This document shows positions 1 to 10,999 of a stretch of DNA of 64,000 nucleotides, piece by piece (position 1 is the first letter of the stretch; each line of letters starts with the position of its first letter). The position numbers and the translations under genes were made by a program. The notes beneath the pieces were generated by a model. The model was not told the origin of the DNA. It worked only from the letters and a program-made list of their open reading frames with translations, and did not search any database. Source of the DNA: Platanthera guangdongensis (lineage: Eukaryota > Streptophyta > Magnoliopsida > Asparagales > Orchidaceae); NCBI GenBank assembly GCA_039583875.1, contig CM077155.1:6622043-6686042 (forward strand), in the 5' to 3' direction.

Positions 1-410
1 AACTCCATTCGACGATCGGTGAGCTCAGTTCGACGATCTTGACTCAGCTTTGGATCTCTATCTCTGAGCTCAGTTCCACGATCTTTGAGCTCAGATCGAC
101 GATATTTTGCTGCTGTATAAGTCCATATCGCTGAGCTCAGTCCGACGATAGCAGAGCTCAGTTCGACGTTTTCAGATAACTTCAAGGATGTTTCTAGATT
201 CAAATTCAAATCAGTTAATGAGTTATTCTGCAATTAATTCTGAAGATTTCCTAGCCGTTTTCATTTATCTCTGGACCAAGTTTCAAGGGATTTGCAAGGA
301 ATATTTCTATGGACTTTCCTCCAGAAGAGATTTTGCAATTAAGGATGCAATTAATGCAGGCCAACGGCTATTCTTCTCAGAGAATGTTTTTCCATTCAGT
401 ACCAGAGAAT
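1..410 (+). mobile_element. LTR fragment (family A, copia-type), plus orientation
   Basis: The sequence matches the inner part of the solo LTR at 6128-7619: an array of GAGCTCAGTTCGACGAT-like units, then an ATTCAAATTCAAA block, a TAGCCGTTT block and a GACTTTCCTCCAGA block in the same order. It runs off the left edge of the window, so its true start is unseen. It abuts a second copy of the same family in the opposite orientation near 410. No coding capacity is evident; the short open frames are chance. Confidence 0.6.
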
Positions 411-676
411 AAAAGAAAACGGCTAGGAAATCTTCAGAATTAATTGCAGAATAACTCCTTAACTGATTTGAATTTGAATCTAGAAACATCCTTGAAGTTA
501 TCTGAAAACGTCGAACTGAGCTCTGCTATCGCCGGACTGAGCTCAGTGATATGGACTTATACAGCAGCAAAATATCGTCGATCTGAGCTCAAAGATCGTG
601 GAACTGAGCTCAGAGATAGAGATCCAAAGCTGAGTCAAGATCGTCGAACTGAGCTCACCGATCGTCGAATGGAGTT
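1..676. repeat. Near-perfect inverted repeat (arms 1-262 and 415-676)
   Basis: Position 1 pairs with 676 and 262 pairs with 415 without any indel that I can see, and only a handful of mismatches (for example one in the CAGTTAAtGAGTT block and two near 130-145). The 152-bp loop (263-414) belongs to the plus-oriented LTR copy. The arms consist of CGTCGA/GAGCTC array plus adjacent LTR sequence. The left arm may extend beyond the window. Confidence 0.85.
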
Positions 677-964
677 CGACGATATGATGAAGTTGAGCTC
701 AGCGATCGTCGAATGGAGTTCGACGATCTGTCGAAGTTGAGCTAGACGATCGTCGATCGGAGTTCGACGAATCGTCGTGCTGAGCTCGACGATATGACTT
801 AGTCTTCAAATAGAAAATCCTGGTCTTGAGGGCAGCTTCCAAACCTAGACTTCTAACCCTTAGACTCAATTCTTATTGACCTTTTGAGCTATACAGGAGG
901 TCAAATATTGGTTTCCTAGAGACATAGTGATCCTGACCCAAATTAGTAATAGGGTGTTCCAACA
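411..964 (-). mobile_element. LTR fragment (family A), minus orientation; LTR start at 964
   Basis: Read on the minus strand from 964 it begins TGTTGGAACACCCTATTAC and follows the solo LTR at 6128 (TGTTAGAACACCC...) through the CGTCGA-rich array to the TAGCCGTTT block near 415. The distal part of the LTR is missing, because the plus-oriented fragment takes over at about 410. Position 964 is a genuine LTR terminus by comparison with the intact solo copy. Confidence 0.65.
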
Positions 965-1429
965 CACTTACAAAGAGCGCAAGCTCCCAAGCGACCAGAG
1001 GCATGCACAACACACGTGAACATGTGCAAAGGTGTGTGTGTGGCTGCACACATGCACACTACAAAGCGCTCGCGCTTGCGCGCTCCCGCGTGCACCTCCG
1101 GGCGTGCGCGCCCGTGCACACCTCCGGGTTCCCTCCACGCCCGAGCGCACCTCCGGGTGCCCTCCGCGTGCATCTCTGGGGGTGACCGAGTATGCGCTCG
1201 CCCTCGCATGCTCGGGACATCTCGATCGACGGGCCTCCTCCCGTGTCGGTAGGCTCTGCTCGTCGGCATGAAACTTCCATTTTAAAATTTACCTTCACTC
1301 AAAAAGCATTATCATCTACCTTCTTTGGCACTTCCCCGTTCACCATCACTATCGTTGTTGCGGATTGAATCCTTCGTAAGAGGAGAAGAAATTATTGCTC
1401 TTCTCGCACAGAGGATTTTGGGGGGCAAT
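965..1429 (+). other. GC-rich tail of a Ty3-type element ending in a polypurine tract
   Basis: No gene is visible. The first 300 bases are GC-rich with CA/GT-rich and CACCTCCGGG repeats. From 1371 the sequence becomes purine-rich and ends in GGATTTTGGGGGGCAATTGA at 1413-1432. This looks like the polypurine tract that precedes the 3' LTR in Tat/Retand-like Ty3 elements. Placement as the 3' end of an otherwise unseen element is inference. Confidence 0.4.
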
Positions 1430-1964
1430 TGATGGGGCAAATTCCCTTTTATAAAACACTTAGGGTGCGATTAGCCCACTTCCCATGATCTCACTATCCA
1501 AATAGGGATCATTGAGAAACAGACGCGCACGCGATCCCCCGCGCACCGATCCCTCTTCACCCACCTTTTGAGTAACCGCCGCCGCCGGCGCCGGGCGGCT
1601 CGCGCCTGACGACCCCTTCCTCGCGGCCACCTCCCGTGGCCACGGGCTCTGTTCGCAAGGGGCAGCCACGCACGATCGCCCCTTCCCCGCAGCCGCCACC
1701 CGCGACCACGGGATCCGCCCGCAAGGGGCGGCACTCCCGACCGCCCCTTCCCCGCGGTCGCCTCCCGTGGTCGCGGAATCCGCCTGCAGGGGGCGGCGCA
1801 CCCCTTCCCCGCGGCCGCCTCCCGCGGCTGCGGGCTCCATTCATAAGAGGCGGCGAGCCCGTCCGCAAAGAGCGGCACACTCGGCCGCCCATTCCCCGCG
1901 GCCGCCTCCCGTGGCTGCGGGCTCCGTCTGCAAGTGGCGGCGCGCCCATCCGCAAGGAGTGGCA
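1430..1964 (+). mobile_element. Ty3-type LTR, left part (split by a later insertion)
   Basis: A probable LTR start (TGATGGGGCAAATTCC) directly follows the polypurine tract. The sequence enters a GC-rich tandem array which stops abruptly at 1964, and the same array resumes at 7862 on the other side of the 1965-7861 insertion. I therefore treat 1430-1964 and 7862 onward as one interrupted LTR. Its right end was not located. Confidence 0.45.
1575..1964 (+). repeat. GC-rich tandem array, period about 60-65 bp
   Basis: The array consists of degenerate units containing CCCCTTCCCCGCGG, CCGCCTCCCG, GCGGGCTCC and CCGCAAGGGGCGGC in that order. About six units are present. Long open frames on both strands here come from the GC-rich repeats lacking stop codons, not from genes. 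The same unit recurs at 7862-8115. Confidence 0.75.
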
Positions 1965-3344
1965 TGTAGTACCCCCCCCCCCCCCAAGCCATTTGCTCGG
2001 GTTAGGCTGGAGGGTGTACTACTTGCCAAAGATGTCTACCCAGTGCTCCTTAGTGGTAACAATCCAACCTATCTAAGTAATAGTTGGACGCCTTGCTCGG
2101 CTAGAATAACAACATTCATAACACATCAAATATTTGCGGAAACATTAACATGAAAACACTATCAAATATATATATATCACCATATTGTTTTACATGAGTA
2201 CTAGAGCCATGACCTAAGTTCTTAAGTAAACCCGCAAGCTATACAAGTTCTACATATAACCCCTCACTCTCTCTCCCTATCCTGCTCATTGGTACTCACG
2301 TCTCGAAACTCTGAAGACGCCAGTGGTGCTTCTGCTCGAGTAGTCCTAACTGCTGGCACATTCTCCTACGATATGGGGTCACTACAGTGCTCTATTTCCT
2401 ATGAATGGTTATTTAAATAATTGTTAGTCACAGGGCTAAGTGCAAACAAATCTCCTCCCCGGATCCATATTCTGGGGACGAGCACACACCCACCCAACAA
2501 CAGCCGAAGCAAGAGATTTAGTTCAACATTTCATATTTTAAGGTAGGAGCAACGGTAAAGGAAGGGCAGCATAATATAACTGAAATGACAGCAGCAATAA
2601 TGTCAGTTATAATAAGGGCTCTACTAACACATCAACACATCGGGTATTCACAACTTATATCCTATCGCAGGCATTTATAGTCACACACACATATCTTATA
2701 TCGACATAGTATGGACCGCTTTTGTTCCAGCAGGGTAGCGATCCTCGGGGGCCTTACTAATGTGGTAGTCGGTGACAGTGGCTAGTCCTGCCACTTCTGG
2801 GGGTGGTCGTACCGCCCAGCCCCAGACCCCAACGTACAACCACGTGTACTATTGGATGTGAGCGACATCCGGCGATCCAACATTTTAGCCGACCAGCGGA
2901 GGAAACCCCAACAGGGAAAACATAACGGCCGGTCACCCATGGTACCCATCTCCCTGTCGCCTTGAGTCGTTGATCGTCCCGTACCATTACGAACGGTCTG
3001 CGGAAGGGACTAACCTGCCACAATTCACCACAAGCAATTTACAACTAATCAAACAATCAATTTTGCTTGCTAACACCGGGTCTGTGGCGGACTGCCCTAC
3101 TATGCTTCAATCTTCGGGAAGTAACGCTCAGCTCAACTTTCGACAAGGAGCATGAGAGCACTTTATTTGGGGCTAAACCCGGAGGAACACCTCAACTCCA
3201 GTTATTCCCAACTAAGACTCGACCTTAACAGATGGCTGATCATCAGAGCAGGACCCGTGCTTATAATAGTAAATTGTAGTAATGAAAATGCAGTAATTTA
3301 AGCTCCTGATAATATAAGCTGCATAATTAGAGTGCTGGAATGAA

Positions 3345-3655
3345 ATGTGACCAGTACGAAACTGGAGTAGTATTGAAATGAAAGTACTGAATTAAACTTG
3401 ACCAGTACGGGACTAGAGTAGAACTAAAATAAAAATACTGAATTGAACTTGACCAGTACGAGACTGAAGTAGAACTGAATTGTAAGTTCTGAATTGAACT
3501 TGACCAGTATGGGACTGCAGTAGACCTGAATTAAAAGTACTGAATTGAACTTGACCAGTACGGGACTGGAGTAGAACTGAATTGAAAGTACTGAATTGAA
3601 CTTGACCAGTATGAGATTGGAGTAGGACTGAATTGAAAGTACTGAACTGAAATAA
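3345..3655. repeat. 51-bp tandem repeat, about six copies
   Basis: The repeat unit contains GAATTGAACTTGACCAGTAC and GGACTGGAGTAGAACTG, and repeats with small substitutions from about 3345 to 3655. The period is 51 bp, a multiple of three, which explains the open frames on the minus strand. It lies in the transcribed (R/U5) part of the large LTR. Confidence 0.8.
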
Positions 3656-5469
3656 ATAAAGGAACTGGACCAGTGCAAGACTGAAATAATTATAAAGAAA
3701 ATGGTTAGTAGTCCAATCAATGCATTCAGGGGGCTTCAGTTCCATCTCCAAATTCAGGATGTATTTTCAGTTCCTTCTTCGTTCTCAGGAGGTATTTTCA
3801 GTTCCTTCTACGTTCTCAGGAGGTATTTTTAGTTCTTTCTCCGTTCTTAGGAGGTGTATTCAGTCTCTTTTCAGTTTTTAAGATTTCCTTGGGTTAGAAC
3901 CATTATTAAGATCCGATAATTTGGTTGCGCCTTTTTAGTTCACAGCTTAATCAGATCAAAGGATTTTTAGGAGTTACCCCATTATTATTCGTCGAAAATA
4001 ATTAACAACTCGCGACTTGTACTCTACTTTCCGAGTCTGTTCAACCTACCCGAGGGTCGAGGCGCTCAGCGGTTTCACGAAATCTTGAAACGCTCAGAGC
4101 TTGGTCACTTGCCTCAACCACTCTCGTTTATGAGGTAATTTGAATTTAGTATTCAAATTAGGGAGGGTGGTCACGCGCTCCAATTTTCATTTCTGAGGAA
4201 AAAGAGCGAAATAAATTTCGAACGCGACCTTAGGATCCCAAAAATTGGGAAAAATATCAATTCTTATCATCATGTCCCTAAATTTTAATATGACCTCTAA
4301 ATTTTAATATGACCTCTAATGGGGTATAAAATAAGTTTAGAAAAATTTTCATAATTTTCTGAGCCATTGTGGGCCTTTATTCTGGTCAAATAAATTTTGT
4401 TTAGACTTTTAAAAATAGCAAATCATTTTCAAAAATTCTCAAAATTTTTATGGAGGAAGCCCTCATCAAGGGGAGCACTTTTTATGTTGGCCACTTTTCT
4501 TCAGAGGCGTAAATTTGTTTTCTAGAAATTTCTCAAGTTTCTGTTAATAAAAGAGGTCTACAGATAGCCAGATTGAACCCGATCCTGCGGCTGAGATTGT
4601 GCCAGACCGCGCCAATCATTCTTCTGTCCCCACAGCGGATCAGACACGGATCCGTTGTGGGGGGATTTGATGCTGAGGCGGAGCGGGAATCCAGAAATCT
4701 TGGGCCGTCCGATCTCACCGTGGAGATCGGACGGTAGCTGCGCCTCCCGGTGGTGTGGAGGGTGGGGGCCTCCACCACCACCACCGACCGCTGCCAGCCG
4801 CCTACGCTGCACCTGATCTACTCGCTGGGGGCGGCGAACTTATGGGCAGTGGTCCGACGGCCTGTCGCCGCCTGCCACCGCCTGAAATTATCATCCCGAG
4901 AGCAGGGTGGCGGTGGCTCTGCTCCCAGCGCTGCTGCGCCGCCCTGCCTATCCGGTGCTGATCCTGGTTACGCAACCACCCCCGGCCGGCGCCGGTTGTG
5001 GCCCGACGTCCTAGCGCCGCCGACCGTCGCCGTAGAGAAAATACAGAGATTTTTTCTATTTTCGGGTGTCGCCGGAGCGACGTTTTCCAGCCGCACAACT
5101 GTCCTCCGCCACCGGGTATCTCCATTCCCGGTGACCTAACACTCTCCCAGCGCCATCACTGGTGCTGGGGGATGATTCTCTGCTCATGGCCACCACCCGT
5201 CCTAGAACTTAGCTCGGGTGGCATCGGCGACGCTCCGATCGCCGGGAGGTGCATGCAACACGTTAGGGGGATAGGGAAAGGGGGAGGGGAAGAGTATCCA
5301 CATGTGTTGGGGGAGCTCGGAAGGGGCCGACTTTGTCATCCATGCAAGGTGGCGGAGGGTATGAGCTCGGGTTGGCCTTTTTCCGGTGTCCCGAGCTCCG
5401 ACAGAGGGGGGACAGGGGAAGGGTGTGCTCGAGTGAGCTATGTGAGGGTATAGCATGGGGTGAGGGTCC

Positions 5470-5476
5470 TTTTATA
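5470..5476 (-). promoter_or_regulatory. TATA box of the large LTR
   Basis: Minus-strand TATAAAA sits in CTATAAAAGGACC context. It lies about 0.9 kb from the LTR start at 7861 once the nested solo LTR is removed, a plausible U3 length. Position and context are the only evidence. Confidence 0.45.
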
Positions 5477-6127
5477 GCTAGGGGAGGCATGGTCATCCTT
5501 CCTCTCCCCGGTGTGGGACTAAACCGAGAGGAGGGAGCCTCCCCTCTTCCTCCTAGCCAGGTAGCACCATCTTGAGAGACTAGTACTGTCATATGGCAGC
5601 ATTTAGGCGGGGGGGGGGGGGGGGGGCAAGGACCTAGTGGGCTTGGGTTTTAGAAAAGAGAGAACGAGAGGGGAGTGGGTGGGGTTGAGTTATTGGGCCT
5701 CCACTTGCCCCAAGTATGAGCTTGCTGGTTGGGGGCCCAAAGTGGGTGAGGGGGGAGGGCGGGGGGAAGGCCCTAGCTAGCCATGAAGGGGGGTGGCCTT
5801 CTTCTTTAAGGGAAATTTCCAAAATAAATGGAAAAGGGAGGGTTTGACCAAAGTCAACCATGGGGGGGGGGTCCCCCATGCTGGTCAAAGTCAAAGGGGG
5901 TCCAGTTATCGGGGTCGGGTCAAAGTTGGGGTGTCGTGTCACAATTGGTATGTGCACGCTTTTCGCTGCACGATTGTGTTTGATTTGACCACGAGTTGAC
6001 TATCCGTCATTGGAATTGACTGGGACAACTTCTATTGACTTTGTATCGATCATACGAGTCCAGTGCCACAGACTGGGGTCGAATCGGTGTCCATTTAGGA
6101 AAAGTCCAAAATCTGCGTGTCGCGGCG

Positions 6128-7619
6128 TGTTAGAACACCCTATTACTGATTTGGGCAAGGATCACTATGTCCTTAGGAAAATTGTTTTGACCTCATTGTA
6201 TAGTTTTTAAGGTCAAATTAGATTGAGTCTAAGGGTTAGAATTTAGGCCTGAGAGCTGCCCCCAAGACCCTCAGATCAGATATTCAAATTCAGGAGACTA
6301 AGTCATTTTCGTCGAGCTCAAGTCGACGAATCGTCGAACTCAGTTCGACTATCTCTGAGCTCAGTTCAACGAGTCGTCGAACGCCGTTCAACGATCTTCG
6401 AGCTTAGATCGACGTTTCTGTCTCTGGCTGTTTTCCCAGTCTCTGAGCTCAGGTCGACGATAGTTGAGCTCAGATCGACGATTTCTGTTTCCAGTCTAGT
6501 TCCAGTCTCTGAGCTCAGGTCGACGATAGTTGAGCTCAGGTCGACGATTTTCTGGAGAGATCGACGATTCTCAAGATTCAAATTCAAACAATTATGAGAT
6601 ACTATCTTATTTATTCCCAGCATTTATTTCAAGGATCTTGTAGCCGTTTCAATTAATCTGGAGCAAGTTTCAAGGGAGATTTAAAGGAATGTTTTGTAGG
6701 ACTTTCCTCCAGAGAAAAAATTCATTTAAGGAAGTTATTAATGAGTGGCTAACGACTATCTTGGAGACAGAGAATCAATTCATTTTTTTCAGATCTAAGG
6801 AAAAAAAGAGGATATTATTCTGCTACTCAGAACAATAGTTACATACAGAAAGAGAATAGGCATAGACAGACACACAGACAGAATTCTTTCAGAACACACA
6901 CCACTGAAGGAGATCAACATACAGAAAAGAAGATTTTCTATATCTCTTTTGACTCAAGTGTTCAGAGGCTTCATCCATCAAGACTCCAGACACTACACAT
7001 TTCAGCAACTGCTGAAATCATCTTTTGTTGGAGATCTCATCTACTGAAGGCCTATCACCCTAGTGCAAAGCTTCTCTTCCTGAACAACTTCCAGATCTCA
7101 GGGGGAGCTTTGACAACATCATCCACTAGTCTTCTCTCTGATTGTTGACAGAGAAGAACATCTCACCTCTTTCTTTTTCTGGTGTAAAAGGGTTTCTCAA
7201 AACTCCCTTCAAAGGTTTTGTGTTGGTTTCTGAGACCTTGTCAAAACTCAGTGGTGGCAAGACACCTGATCAAAAATCTAGTTTGCTTTTTGAGCACCTT
7301 ATCAAAAGCTCATTGGTGCCCAGGACACCTGATCAACTCATCCTGCAGTTGATTCCTACCTAGGGTGGTAGAAGAGTGGATGTACCCAGATTGATTGGGG
7401 AACCACTATAGCTCCTTTTGTCTTCTGGTTGCTATATTTTATTTGTTGTGTGCTGTGTTTTTATTTCTTGCTTTCATAATTTTTATTTATTGCAAGCACC
7501 TTACACATATATTTAAATTAAGTCTTCCCCTGAAAAATAATTTTTAACTTGAAAATTATTTTAATATACTCTATTCACCCCCCCCTCTAGAGTTAAGGTA
7601 GATCTTATCCCCAGTTTCA
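6128..7619 (+). mobile_element. Copia-type solo LTR (family A) with perfect 5-bp TSD
   Basis: The LTR begins TGTTAGAACACCC and ends ...CCCAGTTTCA, and is flanked by CGGCG at 6123-6127 and CGGCG at 7620-7624. It holds a CGTCGA/GAGCTC array (6310-6560), a long leader-like stretch, and near its 3' end CTATTCACCCCCCCCTCTAGAG. That tail resembles the end of the 29-41 kb copia LTRs (CTATTCACC...CCTCTAGG), so the families are related. No internal domain or second LTR is present; unequal recombination between LTRs is the usual origin. Confidence 0.8.
6310..6560 (+). repeat. Short-motif array TGAGCTCAGNTCGACGAT in LTR
   Basis: Roughly ten imperfect copies of a unit joining the palindrome GAGCTC to TCGACGA(T), spaced irregularly. 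The same units make up the arms of the 1-676 palindrome. Confidence 0.75.
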
Positions 7620-7861
7620 CGGCGCACTAAAACAGTCAAAATGTCTATTTTCGTCGTTAGCCCTTGGATTGTGATTGAACGAGTTCCGATGTGCTCGTAC
7701 TGACTATACAAGGCCACAAGAACTGACAGGACTCAAATCAGATTTCTCTAGCTCTATTTCCCGCTTAGGATTACCTCCTACTAGGTCGTGGGTAGGGGTT
7801 TGAGTCGCTTTTATTGGCCCCACTAGCGTCCTGGTGGCCCAATAGAAGACGGGATGTTACA

Positions 7862-8115
7862 CGGCGCGCCCGACCGCCCCTTCCCCGCGGCCGCCTCCCG
7901 CGGCCGTGGGCTCTGCCTGCAAGGGGTGGCACGTTCGGCTGTCCCTTCCCCACGGCTGCCTCCCGTGGTCGCGGGCTCCGCCCGCAAGGGGTAGCGCATC
8001 CGGCCTCCCCTTTTCCGTAGCCGCCTCCCGCGACCGCGGGCTCCGCCCGCAAGGGGAGGCGCGCCCCACCGCCCCTTCCCCGCGGCCTCCTCTCGCGGCC
8101 GCGGGCTCCACCTTT
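7862..8115 (+). repeat. GC-rich tandem array, continuation of 1575-1964
   Basis: About four units of the same 60-65 bp GC-rich repeat (CCCCTTCCCCGCGGCCGCC, CGCGGGCTCC, CCGCAAGGGG) in the same orientation as 1575-1964. The array begins exactly at the end of the 1965-7861 insertion, which suggests a single array cut in two. Confidence 0.75.
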
Positions 8116-9132
8116 TCCTCCGTCGGTGAGCATTCGCCGCTGGTTCGACTGTCTGTCCACAGCGGGCTTCTCTCGCCGTCCGATCACTCAATAACGATCA
8201 TCACCGTCTATTTCTTAAGTAACCACATGCTAACCATCATGATTAGTGGGGGAGCGATATTAATTTTAATATTTGGCCTGCAAACATCAAACATAATGGG
8301 CAAAATATATGCTCAAAACTATACCAAAAATAATCATATCGGTGATTTTGGTGCATGTGCGGATAGCCACATAACTACCGTAAAAACCTCCTGGATCCTA
8401 TAAATGGAGCCACTTTCAAGCCACCGCTCCGCCACAAGAATTCTCTTAAGTGCAGCTGCTCCACCGAAAATTTGCCAAAGTCCCCAAGTGTGCGACGAGG
8501 AGAAAATCCCTGCTACGTCGAGAGTCTGCACGTTCGCAATTCTTACTACAAATTCTCTCGTGCGGCGCATCCTGTTGCCCGCCGTGAGCATAAGTTTTTC
8601 TCTTTTTTACTCCCTCACCCCCAAAGTGTAACGAGAAGCGGTCTGTCACCTTTGATTCTCCGAGAAAACTATAACCGCAAGCAAATAATGGATTTTGGTC
8701 GGCGCAGATCCGACCACGTGGTTTTTTTACCCAGTTAAGAGGTTTTTTCACGGCAAAAGCTTAGTGTGTACAATTTCTCTCTAATTGGTCGTATGCGCGC
8801 TCGACCGCTTCGTGAGCTACTCCGATCCGACCGGAACGTCGAGTTTGGCCGCAAGACTTACTATATATATTCTTAATTAATTTTATGATGAATTGTCTCT
8901 ATTCTTAATAATATGTTAATGTGCTTGATTGACAACTGGATGCAATTTGTTAGTTGTTGGGGCTTCAATACAATTGATGAACTTAAGAGGTTTTTGGCCT
9001 TAACCTGATTGACTCATCTACTATTTCACCATAGAATCTGTTGAATCAACGGGTCAAGTCCAATTATTAAGAATATTACTTTTTATTTATTTGTTTTTGT
9101 TTTGTTGGGCGGATAAAAAACACTCAAATATA
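8116..9132 (+). other. Retroelement LTR-like sequence, no gene
   Basis: No convincing coding region. There is a TATA-like TATAAATGG at 8399-8407 followed by a leader-like stretch, then T-rich sequence including CGTGGTTTTTTTACCCAG and TTTTTTCACGGC near 8700-8750. This probably continues the LTR that started at 1430, but no PBS or LTR end could be fixed. Confidence 0.3.
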
Positions 9133-9340
9133 GACTCTATTTCGAGCGTCGTGCTAGTGGCGATGACCATGAACCGTCGTCGTTCATGAACATCTGTTCT
9201 CACCTACGAAACTTCATCAACTTTTATGTTCAAACTAATTTTTTTCCCAGTAATAATCGTTGTCATGTCAAATATGCATTTTACGACGATAGTGTTTTTG
9301 TCTAAACTCATCAGAGCAAAACACCACTCCAAACAGAGTC
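9133..9340. mobile_element. MITE-like element with GACTCTnTTT termini
   Basis: The left end GACTCTATTTCGAG and the reverse complement of the right end GACTCTGTTTGGAG match over about 14 bases with two mismatches. The interior contains an ATGAACCGTCG...GTTCATGAAC foldback and resembles 10050-10275. No coding capacity. Confidence 0.45.
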
Positions 9341-9459
9341 ATTGTCTCCCACTCTCAAAATCACACATTAAAATAATTGATCAAATTTGTCTGCGTGCCA
9401 AAGATGGGGAATGAAGTCAGATGGGGACTGAGCTCAATTGGTGATGAGAGGTAAAAAAA

Positions 9460-9530
9460 AACTTCATAGTTAAGCATGCTTGAACAAGGGTAGTTTTGGG
9501 ATGGGCAACCTCCTGAGAAGTTCTTATGCT
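9460..9530 (+). mobile_element. 5S rRNA-derived sequence, probable Cassandra-type TRIM LTR relic
   Basis: From ACTTCATAGTTAAGCATGCT through GGGATGGGCAACCTCCTGAG the sequence aligns with the 3' two thirds of plant 5S rRNA, at roughly 75% identity by eye. It covers the internal promoter: A-box region AGTTAAGCATGCTTGA (9468-9483) and C-box region ATGGGCAACCTCCTGAG (9501-9517). The 5' part of the 5S gene is not recognisable. Cassandra retrotransposons are known to carry 5S-derived sequence in their LTRs, so a relic of one is the best reading. A dispersed 5S pseudogene is the alternative. Confidence 0.6.
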
Positions 9531-10049
9531 CCCTCCTTAACTGGAGTTTCCTACCAACAACCTGTCAGTGAGAGTATACCTGGAGAAAGATTTGGTGTTT
9601 GGGTAGCAACCCGTAACCAAAACCTAATCAACCCGGTGGATGGTTGTCCCGAGCTGACTAAACTGGAAACATAATTGGGGCGAGTACTCTCCAAAAGACA
9701 GAAGATGGATGGATATTCACGACCCACAAGGCTCACATGAACATAAAATCGCCCAATTTACTCTTGCACGAAAAATGCATGCTTGCAAGTCTTACTTTGA
9801 TATATTGCTTTTTTCATATAAAAAAAACTCAAAGAAACAAAAGTGATGAACCTTGCATTAAAATGATCAGAAAAAGTTACCCTATTCACCTGTTTTTCTG
9901 CAACTTTTCTTTACTTGCATGTTCATTTTCTTCACCTGCTTAATTGTTCACATGCAATAAACCTACAATGAAAGCTAAGCATGAGATGCCATCCTCATCG
10001 CCTTGGTGATGAAGTAAGGTATAATAGAGTTTTATGTTGTTTAATGGAA

Positions 10050-10275
10050 CTAGGCTTCTAAAAGCATGGTTGTTGCGGCCGTGAACACGATGGTTATGAA
10101 CCGTCGTTCATGAATGCTCAACCTCACCCAAGTATCTCGTCAACTTTTAAGTTCAAAACTAGTTATCTTTTCTTGGGGGGCGGTCATAACCATTGTCTTG
10201 CCAAACATGCATTCTACGAGGGTAGTGTTTTTGTCCAAACTCATTGGTGCAAAAATGTCACGCCAAACGAGCCTA
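10050..10275. mobile_element. Diverged copy of the 9133-9340 MITE-like sequence
   Basis: It shares ATGAACCGTCGTTCATGAA, CTCGTCAACTTTTAAGTTCAAA, CATTCTACGAGGGTAGTGTT and TTTGTCCAAACTCAT with 9165-9320 in the same order and orientation. The termini are less clear than in the first copy. Confidence 0.45.
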
Positions 10276-10999
10276 AATCAAGCATAAATGCATGCCGTCT
10301 ATTTTTTGAAATTACAAAACCTTCCCTCTTAGTTTACAACATTATAAGACATCCCGTCTTAGTTAACATATATTACGAGTGCACCCCACTTGAAGGGAAG
10401 AGTTTTTATTCTAAAAATTAGCGACATAAATCCTAAGGTGAGGTTTCCTAACTTCAAAAAGAGTTGTCTTTCTAATTATGCAAAGCCCTTATAGGAGGCC
10501 ATGGTGATCCCTTCATAGCATCGAGATAGTCATTGTAGTAAATGCAAAGTTGTAGTGATTCTTCAATTAATTGAGATCTTTGATTATTCAAAATTTTATC
10601 CCTTAAAAAAAGCAAATACCAAATTTATGGAATTAGTATGGATTGTTAGTATATCACGAGTCATAATCGACATAATATGATAGCTATGAACCTTAGATTT
10701 CTACCATTTTAAAATATTAAAATATTTTTTCATTTGTACTCGTAAAATCTCAATATTTTATTAATGTATAACCATAATTCATTTAACAGATTAGAAGTTC
10801 TTTTTTTTTCTTTTTGTGATATATATTATTAAGCATCTTTTTTGTAACATTGCATAAAAAAATTATGACATAGCATAAAAATATTATTAAAAACTAAAAT
10901 GTGCATGAGATAAATTTTAATTACTCTAATCAACGTATAAATAATAGTTAATACATTCTATTAGATTATCAAGACCTCCAACATTAATTGTAGGATTTA

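Larger units (their letters stand above)
1965..7861 (-). mobile_element. Very large Ty3-type LTR (solo LTR or LARD-like), hosting a nested copia solo LTR
   Basis: On the minus strand it starts TGTAACATCCCGTCTTC at 7861, typical of Del/Tekay-type LTRs, and ends in ...GTACTACA at 1965, giving TG...CA termini. Flanks are TGGCA (1960-1964) and CGGCG (7862-7866), a poor but positionally sensible target duplication. Without the nested 6128-7619 insertion and its duplicated 5 bp it is about 4.4 kb. It has a TATA box at 5470-5476, a 51-bp tandem array and no protein domain. No second LTR copy is visible inside. A solo LTR or a large non-coding derivative are both possible. Confidence 0.5.

Noticed and set aside
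1460..2153. Several 120-175 codon frames in GC-rich sequence
   Set aside because: Explained by the 60-65-bp GC-rich array; no recognisable protein, and frames overlap on both strands.
5600..5630. Long G/C homopolymers (also 1971-1985, 28935-28950, 59078-59094, 61073-61084)
   Set aside because: Simple homopolymer runs with likely length error; no biological feature claimed.
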